Positions 25,816 to 33,678 of a DNA stretch of 64,000 nt are shown piece after piece (position 1 is the stretch's first letter; each line of letters opens with the position of its first letter). The position numbers were made by a program, and so were the translations under genes. This stretch comes from Paradesertivirga superstes (GTDB taxonomy: Bacteria > Bacteroidota > Bacteroidia > Sphingobacteriales > Sphingobacteriaceae), in NCBI RefSeq assembly GCF_037622515.1, contig NZ_JBBJCN010000010.1, positions 1-64,000 on the forward strand, in the 5' to 3' direction. The notes under the pieces were generated by a model. That model did not search any database. It was not told the origin of the DNA and saw only the letters and a program-made list of their open reading frames with translations.

Positions 25816-26957
25816 TGTTGTGTTTTTCTCGTTCATCCCTCCCCTCTTTCATGATATTTGCTATTACCCATTCAAGTTGAGATTTTCTCGTAAATGTTCG
25901 TTTAGAGCACATGAAGGCTAGTTAATCCATTCGAAAGTTGAGTTTTTCTCGTTAATATATAGGGTAAAAAAGTTGATATTTTCTCGTCAAACACTAATCA
26001 AAGGCACCTATCCATAGCATAACAGGCTATCCGACAGCAAAATAAAATGTTGAGAATTTCTCGTCAATTTCAAAATGGGTATCCGGAGCTAATTTCGAGG
26101 ATTTTAATAGAAAATAATTGGCAGGGTAATTTTGTAAGAGCAGAAAACACGCACTTATTAACATTTTCGAGCTACGGGAGAGGAAATGTTGAGTTTTGCT
26201 CGTAATTCAAAAACGAATGTTGAGTTTTTCTCGTCTAAAATGTTGTGTAAAGCTCGTTTCTAAGTTGTGCTTTACTCGTTTTTATGTTGAGTTTTACTCG
26301 TAAAAAATCTTTATAAATTACAGTGTATCAATGCGTTGCGGAGGTCTACAATTATATCAATAGATTAAACAATTCTTTATCAATTATAAAAGGCATTTAG
26401 GTTTTGTGGACTTTTTGGACAAAATGGCAGGAATAAAGCAAATTGAAAAGGAAAAATCGATAATCCAAAGATGATAGGGAGGCGCGGGCCCCAAAATGTT
26501 GAGTTTTTCTCGTTACTAACCTCCTTCGATCGCGGTCTAGAAAAAGGAATGTTGAGTTTTTCTCGCAAAACCCCGTTTAAACGATTTACAGGGCCTTTTT
26601 TAATTTTGCTGCTGAATAAGGTATTTTTAGTCATTTTACTGCCTGAAGATCTAATTCACTTATTTGACGAGGTTTTCTCAACTTTTAAGCTCTGTTCCCA
26701 CTAAAGATATTCAAAAGTTATCTAATAATTAAATCAGAACATACACTAAGGTCTTAAATCGACATTTGAAATTTATACGCCTTAAATTTCTTGGAAGTAC
26801 TTATGAATATATACTATTTCGTATATTTAGAGTATTAAGAAGTGAAAGGAAACTGATAGTTAATAGTTGTTAAAAATCAGCGATTTAGCCAACCAAGTTC
26901 AACTGATTTTGTTAAGGGAAAATGGTGTATGTAAGAGTTGACGAGTAAATCTCAACT
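25816..26957. other. Iteron-type replication origin (oriV)
   Basis: At least 14 copies of a 17-bp iteron, consensus TGTTGAGTTTTTCTCGT. Twelve are direct: 25816, 25875, 25936, 25971, 26048, 26187, 26218, 26241, 26263, 26285, 26497 and 26550. Two are inverted: 26667-26683 and 26941-26957. The copies from 26218 to 26301 are packed at 22-23 bp steps. AT-rich stretches near 26310-26400 may melt. No gene is supported between rep and ssb. Confidence 0.88.
26817..26830 (+). promoter_or_regulatory. Promoter box upstream of ssb
   Basis: TTTCGTATATTTAG repeats the plasmid's GTATATTTA box, 290 bp upstream of ssb; an inverted iteron (26941) lies between it and the gene, so Rep could modulate this transcript. 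Confidence 0.4.
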
Positions 26958-27121
26958 TTTCGCTTGTAAAGCTACTCCGAACCTTACTGCTGTAAGGCCC
27001 TCACTGGTTAGAAAGCCGGGTGTAAGTGAATGTAGAGAATCAGCTGAGCGCAGCATATAGGTTAGCAGGTTAATGTTTGAATTTTTTACCATTCAATGAA
27101 CTAGATATAAAACTACCTATT

Positions 27122-27529
27122 ATGAAATTTACATTCTTATTTACAGGAAGATTAACCCACGATGCAACAATCAAAAATATCTCGGGCGATAGAAACGTGT
27201 TGAACTTCACAGTTGCGGTAAACGATTATTATAAGAAGAAAGGTGATGATAGGTACACAAAGGATGTTAGCTACGTTGAATGTTCTTACTGGCGTAACCC
27301 TAGTGAATCGCAGTTACCGAGGCTAACTAAAGGTTCCCTAATTCAGGTTGATGGTTTCATTAAGGCCGAAGCTTATAATACTGAAGGTAGAGATGAACCG
27401 GTGGCAAAGCTCGTCTGTAAAGTAGAAGATTATGTTGTACTTGTAACCGGTAGTCAAAGTGAAGCTTCTTATTCACCAGGGATTGACGAGGTCCCCGAAA
27501 GTTATTATGAAGACTTAGAAAAGCAATAA
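27122..27529 (+). CDS. ssb: Single-stranded DNA-binding protein
   Basis: 135 residues from MKFTFLFTGRLTHDA. The OB-fold pattern FTVAVNDYYKKKGD, VECSYWR, and LIQVDGFIKAEAY is typical of short SSBs on mobile elements. The acidic tail ends DLEKQ instead of the common DDIPF, so interaction with host partners may differ. ATG at 27122 is chosen because the N-terminal strand starts there. It probably coats the transferred or replicating strand. Confidence 0.88.
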   Translation: MKFTFLFTGRLTHDATIKNISGDRNVLNFTVAVNDYYKKKGDDRYTKDVSYVECSYWRNPSESQLPRLTKGSLIQVDGFIKAEAYNTEGRDEPVAKLVCKVEDYVVLVTGSQSEASYSPGIDEVPESYYEDLEKQ

Positions 27530-27536
27530 GCAAAAC

Positions 27537-27836
27537 ATGAAGATTCAAGAAGTATCAAAGGAATCAAAAGATGAGAGATATCATAAGGCAAAGATATTAC
27601 TGGAGAATAACGTAATTCAAACAGTTGATCAACTATATAAGGTGCTGCCAAAAAATGTTATCGCTAATGGTTTAGGAATAAATCCAATCCGTTTCAGTAA
27701 TAACAGGTCAAAACATCCGGGTCAGTTTAAACTCGATGAATTGATCAGATTATCAGAATTAATAGAAACAGATTTAATGGTACTTGTGAACATTTTTAAA
27801 TATTCTATCGATAAGGAAAAAGCATCTGAGAACTAA
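27537..27836 (+). CDS. Unknown protein with possible DNA-binding helix-turn-helix
   Basis: 99 residues, 7 bp after ssb. The part VLPKNVIANGLGINPIRFSNNR and LDELIRLSELIETDLMVLV resembles a Cro/XRE-like fold in which a GINPxRFSN loop replaces the usual recognition loop. It could be a small regulator. Likely in one operon with ssb and the next gene. Confidence 0.6.
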   Translation: MKIQEVSKESKDERYHKAKILLENNVIQTVDQLYKVLPKNVIANGLGINPIRFSNNRSKHPGQFKLDELIRLSELIETDLMVLVNIFKYSIDKEKASEN

Positions 27837-27847
27837 TACCATAACCT

Positions 27848-28066
27848 ATGGAACACACAGATAAAATTACACTAACGTATAATGATGAAATTATAAAAAT
27901 AGAGGCTGGAGAATTGGCTGAAAAATACAGCAACCATCAACAGCAAAAAAACGAGGATATCAGTATTGAAGATTTCATAACTGAATCTTTAGGCTGCCAG
28001 ATTCCAACGGAATCTACCCAAGAACTGGAAAGCTTTAAGAAGTTCATGACACTACAGGAAAAGTAA
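27848..28066 (+). CDS. Unknown small acidic protein, 72 residues
   Basis: Reads MEHTDKITLTYNDEIIKIEAGE; soluble, acidic, helical C-terminus. Starts 11 bp after the previous gene. No family recognised. Array F begins 3 bp after its stop. Confidence 0.5.
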   Translation: MEHTDKITLTYNDEIIKIEAGELAEKYSNHQQQKNEDISIEDFITESLGCQIPTESTQELESFKKFMTLQEK

Positions 28067-28069
28067 ATT

Positions 28070-28250
28070 GTAGATAATTTTTACTCTGTGATTTCCGGCT
28101 CGGAACCTGATGGGTACCGTTAGGTTTTATTTTTGTAGATATAATAACAAATTATGTTATATGAGTTATACTTGTGGGAATCAAAAACTTGTGATAAGGT
28201 TTAGGTAGCTCCATAATAGAGGTATTATGGAGCATTTTTTTTTTGTAGAT
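28070..28250 (+). repeat. GTAGA-motif phased array F
   Basis: GTAGAT at 28070, 28135 and 28245, spaced 65 and 110 (twice 55) bp. The first spacer has GGTACC. The last unit contains a terminator hairpin. Confidence 0.65.
28209..28245. terminator. Terminator between ssb operon and traN
   Basis: CTCCATAATA and TATTATGGAG form a perfect 10-bp stem with a GAGG loop, followed by a run of T on the + strand. Confidence 0.85.
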
Positions 28251-28260
28251 GATATAAAAT

Positions 28261-29181
28261 CTACTTTAACACTTTCGCTTGAACAATATCCTTATTAGTA
28301 ACATTAAACCTCAGATGCCTGCCACCATTTTTTTCGAACATTTCAACCTCCAATACTTTATTATCTGGAATGGTGAAGCGTTGTAAAGCATATACACGGT
28401 CTGTTGACGACTTTCCAAGTATAGATTCGCTGCTTCCTGGTGGGCTAAAAACATATAAAGGTGTTACTTCCAGCTCTTGCATCGCTGTACGCTTAGCCAC
28501 CTCCTTATCTCTTATGTAGAATTTAACAAAATCTATATCGTAATTTAAATTCGATTTGTTCTTTATATACGTTTTATAGAAGATTACATCATCCTTTATG
28601 TAAACACCATGTAATGCGAAATGCATATCATTTTTTTCAGCAGACACATCCCGGATATTTCTGCCAGCCTTTGAAGCTTCTTTTCCTAGACGAGCGATTT
28701 CAGTTTCACTCATATTTACATCCTCAAATGAAACGATTGCCGAGCCACCTGTTTCCCCTTTTAATACGACTTTCCTACCAACGCCTGAAAAGTCTGAGCC
28801 GTTCATGGATATGTTAAGGGTTTTTGGAAAGGGCGAATAATTAACTATGTAAGAATAGTATTTCCCATCTCCTGTTACAACACTTAAGGTAGTCTCGGGA
28901 AACCCTTTTGAGTTAGCTTTAACTCTTAAGATATTGTCAACCCCTTCAGCTTTATCCGCTATGATGGACTCGCTACCCAGGTCAACATATTTTATACCCG
29001 CAGGGAAGATGATATGTGTTGTTTTATCATAAGAAACCAGTAAGGGATAAGAATTTAGTATCTGGCTATCTTTAAAATTTGATATCGGGGTTGGTGTTAC
29101 TTGTCCACTAACCACAAATGAAGAAAAGGCAAAAGCCAAAAGTAGAGAGGCTTTTATAAGCCCGAGAGATTTGGATTTCAT
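28261..29181 (-). CDS. traN: Conjugative transfer protein TraN (DUF4138)
   Basis: 306 residues with a signal peptide (LLLAFAFSSFVVSGQ) and the TraN pattern around THIIFPAGIKYVDLGS and YVFSPPGSSESILG. In Bacteroidota-type systems TraN is the VirB9-like component that forms the periplasmic part of the mating channel with TraM and TraO. It is the last gene of the long - strand transfer operon. The transcript ends near the hairpin at 28209. Confidence 0.92.
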   Translation of the reverse strand: MKSKSLGLIKASLLLAFAFSSFVVSGQVTPTPISNFKDSQILNSYPLLVSYDKTTHIIFPAGIKYVDLGSESIIADKAEGVDNILRVKANSKGFPETTLSVVTGDGKYYSYIVNYSPFPKTLNISMNGSDFSGVGRKVVLKGETGGSAIVSFEDVNMSETEIARLGKEASKAGRNIRDVSAEKNDMHFALHGVYIKDDVIFYKTYIKNKSNLNYDIDFVKFYIRDKEVAKRTAMQELEVTPLYVFSPPGSSESILGKSSTDRVYALQRFTIPDNKVLEVEMFEKNGGRHLRFNVTNKDIVQAKVLK

Positions 29182-29200
29182 ATCAGTGAGATTTTATTTA

Positions 29201-30382
29201 CTATTTTAAAAAAACGCGGTAATTGGCTTTAACAAAAACCTTGACTTGCTTTGCCTTTTTTCCGGCAAGGGATTTCACAGCACCAATACCTGCATTTGCC
29301 GCTTCTACAGCAATTTGTCCGCCAGCGGTTGGAGCGACGATGGTTCCGTTACCAATACTTTGAGCACCATCTGCCATTGCTTCTTTGCCTGCGGTTCTGA
29401 CTTGAGAACCAGGTATTGAAACACCCTCTATACCATCCACATCATAGACATTTAGATTTACGGGAAGAATATCGTTTTTATACCTGATGCTGGTTATTTC
29501 AATATTCAAGCGTTCTGCGCTCAAAGTAGCGGAACCATATACGAATGTATTTTTTGGTACCACAACACCATTAATTGAAATATCATTCAGCAGTCTTAGT
29601 TTAACTGTAGAACCGTTTACAACTGTTTGATCCTGGTGAATTGCAGCAGAGAGCGTATTTGAATTTGCGGCAGCTGCCTTCGTTCCTGAAGTATAAAAGG
29701 AGTTGCGCTTTTTGGGTTTATCCTGTCGGGTAGTTGTTAATGATGAAACTATTTTCTTCTCTCTACTGGAAGATACTTCCATCACATTTCGTTTTTGCCT
29801 CGATGATGCAGAATTGTTGGAACCACTATTTTGCATCATTTGTCTTTCTATCTCCTTTGTGTAAGGATTCTTAGCTAATTCCCGGTTTATATATTCTTCA
29901 TCGGAAAGACCTGCCGTTGCTTGCTTTCTTTCCATTTCCCTGATCCGTCGATCAATCTCTTTCGCATTGCTTGCTCCGGAAGGGCTTTCATAAAACTTTG
30001 TAACCTTTTGGTTCAATTCAGTGGCAGCAGGATCATTCGTTGTCCTTCTCATTGCAATGTTGGAGTTTTCTGATTCAGGATCCTGCGTTTCATCGGGAAA
30101 TGCATATTCGTCCAAAGCAGTTAACTTTTGCTGGCGTTCCTGTTCTCTTTCAGCATTCTTGTAAGCTTCCAATTTGTCGCTTACAATTTCTTTCGATTGA
30201 CTTTCAGGCACTGAGGTATTTAAGCCGCTTACTTCCCTGCTATTGGATGCCTGCGTTATCGATCCTCCTCCAAATAGCCAAAAGAGAAACGTCAGTGTTG
30301 GCACAACAAAAACAGGTGCCATTAGAGCCATTTTTCGCTGATTTATAAATTCCTGCGAGTATTGATGTGGTTTTTCATTCAT
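29201..30382 (-). CDS. traM: Conjugative transfer protein TraM
   Basis: 393 residues. One N-terminal membrane helix (ALMAPVFVVPTLTFLFWLFGG) is followed by a long polar, Ser/Asn/Glu-rich linker (about residues 50-240), then the conserved C-terminal TraM/VirB10-like domain with STVKLRLLNDISINGVVVP and YDVDGIEGVSIPGSQV. It should span the periplasm and couple inner and outer membrane parts of the channel. It lies 19 bp from traN. Confidence 0.92.
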   Translation of the reverse strand: MNEKPHQYSQEFINQRKMALMAPVFVVPTLTFLFWLFGGGSITQASNSREVSGLNTSVPESQSKEIVSDKLEAYKNAEREQERQQKLTALDEYAFPDETQDPESENSNIAMRRTTNDPAATELNQKVTKFYESPSGASNAKEIDRRIREMERKQATAGLSDEEYINRELAKNPYTKEIERQMMQNSGSNNSASSRQKRNVMEVSSSREKKIVSSLTTTRQDKPKKRNSFYTSGTKAAAANSNTLSAAIHQDQTVVNGSTVKLRLLNDISINGVVVPKNTFVYGSATLSAERLNIEITSIRYKNDILPVNLNVYDVDGIEGVSIPGSQVRTAGKEAMADGAQSIGNGTIVAPTAGGQIAVEAANAGIGAVKSLAGKKAKQVKVFVKANYRVFLK

Positions 30383-30399
30383 AACGGTAGTATTTGATG

Positions 30400-30900
30400 T
30401 TAGGGTTCCCAGATTCTGGGTATTTCATTTTCTTTTAAGGTGTCAGTTTTGGTAAACTCTTTAAGTTGTTTTAAAGCTCTTGCATCTTCCTGATCAAGAA
30501 TTATTACGCTATCATTAGACTTGGCTTCTTCTGTCCCCGCATGTGGGGCAATGATTGTAGCTTGTTTGATGAAGGGTTTCTTTTCCGGCTGGTAATCCCA
30601 AAACAGAGAGGTAAGTGAGAATGCTATACCGAGGATGCAAAACAAACCCAAATATTTCATTTTAGCAGATTTGCTCATTTCCTTGTCTCTTTTGCTTAGG
30701 TAGTTAACTAGTCTATCCTGCTTTTTCCAAGTCCAAATTTTCAAAGCGGCAATCATATTTGTTTCTCCCTCCGGAGTCGGGTTGGAAGCAGTGGTGAATC
30801 TGTTTTCTGGTGATGTAATTAGCGCACTAATAATTATAAAGAGCATGACCAAAAAAATCATTATGAGTATAAAAGCGAAAGCAAAAAAGAATGTGGCCAT
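30400..30900 (-). CDS. TraL-position membrane protein of the transfer operon
   Basis: 166 residues between traK and traM, where traL normally sits. It has a very hydrophobic first 30 residues and a second membrane helix around residue 85 (YLGLFCILGIAFSLTSLFW), with a charged linker between. The C-terminus ends in a short acidic part. Sequence similarity to named TraL is not obvious to me, so the name is withheld; position supports a transfer role. Confidence 0.65.
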   Translation of the reverse strand: MATFFFAFAFILIMIFLVMLFIIISALITSPENRFTTASNPTPEGETNMIAALKIWTWKKQDRLVNYLSKRDKEMSKSAKMKYLGLFCILGIAFSLTSLFWDYQPEKKPFIKQATIIAPHAGTEEAKSNDSVIILDQEDARALKQLKEFTKTDTLKENEIPRIWEP

Positions 30901-30904
30901 GATA

Positions 30905-31525
30905 TTAGCGTTGAACTGTGGTGATATCCTTATTTTCTTTTACTCTCCAACGCTCAATTAAGAATCCGTGAGGATTATTGTCGGACCTTTGAACATCCCT
31001 CAGGAAGCAATGACTTATTAAATTTCGGGTTGTAACAGTACTGCTTCGAATAATGGTTTGTGTTGCATAGGTCTGAGCAGAATAAGGAAAGTTCTGCATA
31101 TCCAACTTTATGCTGTCTATTTGAATTTTCTGACTTACGTTACCCGCAATCAAATTATTGAAGTAACCGTTTTCAATCAGATTTCTGTATTCAGTATTTG
31201 CACTCTCATCGGCCAGGTATAAAGCCTGCCTGATGGTATAATCAATGGCTTTTTGATCGGGAGAAAGTGTGAAGAAAAGTTCATGAAATCTCTTTACATG
31301 ATCCCTCGCTTCCACCGGTCGGTTCTGATTTACATCCTGGGCAAGAGCCAGCATCAAACTTTTTCCCTGATCAAGCACATAGATCTTTTGCCTCTGTTTA
31401 TTGGCGAAATCGAAGGCCCAAACAACGGTAACAATACATACTATTGCACAAAGTATGATGAAAACAATCATCATCAGGCGCATTTTTCGAAATGAGCTTT
31501 CTATGGTTTCTAATGATTTGAACAT
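30905..31525 (-). CDS. traK: Conjugative transfer protein TraK
   Basis: 206 residues with an N-terminal membrane helix (LMMIVFIILCAIVCIVTVVWAF) and the TraK body, including YALQDGKSLMLALAQ-like VLDQGKSLMLALAQDVNQNRP, HVKRFHELFF and HCFLRDVQRSDNNPHGFLIERW. It is the VirB8-like assembly factor of the channel. 9 bp separate it from traJ. Confidence 0.93.
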   Translation of the reverse strand: MFKSLETIESSFRKMRLMMIVFIILCAIVCIVTVVWAFDFANKQRQKIYVLDQGKSLMLALAQDVNQNRPVEARDHVKRFHELFFTLSPDQKAIDYTIRQALYLADESANTEYRNLIENGYFNNLIAGNVSQKIQIDSIKLDMQNFPYSAQTYATQTIIRSSTVTTRNLISHCFLRDVQRSDNNPHGFLIERWRVKENKDITTVQR

Positions 31526-31533
31526 AATCGTAC

Positions 31534-32589
31534 TTATTTACTGTTATAGCCTTCTAAAAAATGTTTTGGGGCGTTCACTACATTGGAGGCTCCTGATGTT
31601 GCTCTTCCGGCTATAGCCCCACCAGCTGCGCCTCCTGCGGCACCGGCCACAGCCGTAGCTCCTCCTCCTACTGCGTTCATCCTTCCGAGTGCAGCAGCTC
31701 CACCGGTACTCTGAATTATAAAACTTGAAACTGTTGGAACTGTGCAATAACCAACAATGGCAATTAGCATGAATATCATATAGCCGGTATCTGTTGCATC
31801 GAAAGTACTGTCCATGTTTGCTTGCATATCTGCTAAGGACTTATCAAGCATTAGGACCTGGATTTTACCTACCATTGTTCCAAAAATATTTGACACCGGA
31901 AGCCATAGTGATATTTGCACATATCGTGCAATCCAGTTTGTCAGAGTCGATTGAAAACCGTCGAAAATTGAAAGTGCAAATGAAATAGGGCCTATTATTG
32001 CAAGTACGATCAAAAAGAAAGTTCGAATGGTATCAATCACAAGCGAAACGCCCTGATAAAGAAAGTCCAAGATCTCTCGTAGAAGATCTCTCACAGATTT
32101 CTTAATTTGATAGCTAGTTCTTTCCATCATCATTTCCATGCGCTTGCCGACGTCAGTTATTCCTAGCTTATCAAGTTCTGCTTGATATTCTTTATCATCA
32201 ACTACATACAACTCACCATTACTTTCGTAGGCTTCTTTTTCAATTGCATCCCTTTTGGCTGTGTAAGCAGCGATATCCACATTCTGCTTCTCTACCATGC
32301 CTTCTGTCACGGTAACGACTGGGTTCATTATTCCATTTATTGAGGCTAACACTAAGGGGAATATTCCGATACAAAAACCTATCACGAAAGGGCGAAATAA
32401 TGGATAAAAGTCTATTGGCTCATTGTTTGCCATATGTCGCCAAACACGATTAGCGATATAAAATATTGCTCCAATACCACCAATTGCACGTGCAATACCA
32501 ATCAACTGACTGCAAAGTGGAAGCATCTCATCATATAAGCTTCTCAGAAGCTGATGCATACTATCCCATTGAATATCCAATAATATCAT
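31534..32589 (-). CDS. traJ: Conjugative transfer protein TraJ
   Basis: 351-residue polytopic inner-membrane protein (VirB6-like). The conserved block GIARAIGGIGAIFYIANRVWRHMAN lies near residue 30, followed by five or more membrane helices and a Gly/Ala-rich tail (TAVAGAAGGAAGGAIAG). It should form part of the translocation pore. It sits 14 bp from traI. Confidence 0.93.
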   Translation of the reverse strand: MILLDIQWDSMHQLLRSLYDEMLPLCSQLIGIARAIGGIGAIFYIANRVWRHMANNEPIDFYPLFRPFVIGFCIGIFPLVLASINGIMNPVVTVTEGMVEKQNVDIAAYTAKRDAIEKEAYESNGELYVVDDKEYQAELDKLGITDVGKRMEMMMERTSYQIKKSVRDLLREILDFLYQGVSLVIDTIRTFFLIVLAIIGPISFALSIFDGFQSTLTNWIARYVQISLWLPVSNIFGTMVGKIQVLMLDKSLADMQANMDSTFDATDTGYMIFMLIAIVGYCTVPTVSSFIIQSTGGAAALGRMNAVGGGATAVAGAAGGAAGGAIAGRATSGASNVVNAPKHFLEGYNSK

Positions 32590-32602
32590 ACTAAAGATTT
32601 AG

Positions 32603-33217
32603 TTATTTTGTAAGACCGTATAACCTCAGGACATTCTTTGTCTCGTTGGTTTTCTTAGCTCGCACATATGATAATTGAATATATTGGTTACTGTAATACT
32701 CAACTAGACTTTTGTGCCTTCTTGCTTTTTCGTATGTAGCATTGATTATATCGAATCGTTCTTTATCAGTTAAATTCATATTTGAGGCTTTAGCGCCCAT
32801 CATCAAATCATCAACAATACTGGAGCTTTCCTTCAATAATTTCGTATATCCATTGCCAATTTCGACTAATTCAGTAGGGGAGAAATTTTTGTCAGTTTTC
32901 ATCCTGCTATAACTATTGGTATAGACAGAGGCTATCTGGTTGATAGTTTGGAGTGTTTCATACACTTTTTTATAATTCTGAATTGTGGTACTCACTTTCT
33001 TCAAAGCATCATACCAAGCTTTTCCCTGATCAAAGATTTTTCTTGTTTCCGCTACACCTTTCACTAATTCTAGTTTGCGCTTAATGCTTTCAATCATATT
33101 TGCATATTGCTGGGTAGCTCTTTGAGAGAGACTGGCTGGATCTGCCACTACAATTTGGGCATTTACTTTAATGGAGAACCCGGTTACCATTAGTATTAGG
33201 ATAATAAATTTTTTCAT
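32603..33217 (-). CDS. traI: Conjugative transfer protein TraI (DUF4141)
   Basis: 204 residues with a signal peptide ending near VNAQ and a helical, VirB5-like body with VKGVAETRKIFDQGKAWYDALKK-type pattern and YTNSYSRMKTDKNFSP. Its place between the TraG ATPase and traJ is canonical. It is probably a periplasmic or surface-exposed pilus-tip component (family inference). Confidence 0.88.
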   Translation of the reverse strand: MKKFIILILMVTGFSIKVNAQIVVADPASLSQRATQQYANMIESIKRKLELVKGVAETRKIFDQGKAWYDALKKVSTTIQNYKKVYETLQTINQIASVYTNSYSRMKTDKNFSPTELVEIGNGYTKLLKESSSIVDDLMMGAKASNMNLTDKERFDIINATYEKARRHKSLVEYYSNQYIQLSYVRAKKTNETKNVLRLYGLTK

Positions 33218-33236
33218 GGGTGTTGATTTTTAATAA

Positions 33237-33668
33237 TTACTCTCTTCTTTCGTAAATCACTTTTCGATTATTATTAGAATTTAGAACATCGTCATTTGGA
33301 TCATAAAAAAATGATTGCAAAGAACGCCCACTTTTATTTTTAGGGGTAATTATTACTTTTTCAACCATTTCATCTTTTTCATTTCTACCTTGGCCATTTT
33401 CTATCTCGCAAACCATTGCTTTACTTGGATCAGCATTGTCTTTGAATAAAAAATAAACTTTCCCGTCTTCTCTAGCTTCTAGAGTAAAAAAGTAATTCCC
33501 ATTCGCCTCTTTCCATTTACCCAAATACCCTTTTAAATTTTTAGGCTTTTGGATTTCCGTAGCTACACTATCGGTACTTTCTTTGATAGCGTTACTTTGG
33601 CAAGAGTAAAGCAGGCTAACTGAGATAATGAGATAAACTATATGGATGCAGATTTTTACCTGTTTCAT
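33237..33668 (-). CDS. Lipoprotein of the transfer operon
   Basis: 143 residues with a lipoprotein signal (SVSLLYSC) and a small beta-rich domain (LGKWKEANGNYFFTLEARED). It is inserted between the TraG ATPase and traI genes, a place where transfer operons often keep entry-exclusion or accessory genes. No homologue recognised; an exclusion role is only a possibility. Confidence 0.6.
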   Translation of the reverse strand: MKQVKICIHIVYLIISVSLLYSCQSNAIKESTDSVATEIQKPKNLKGYLGKWKEANGNYFFTLEAREDGKVYFLFKDNADPSKAMVCEIENGQGRNEKDEMVEKVIITPKNKSGRSLQSFFYDPNDDVLNSNNNRKVIYERRE

Positions 33669-33678
33669 TTGTATTATT

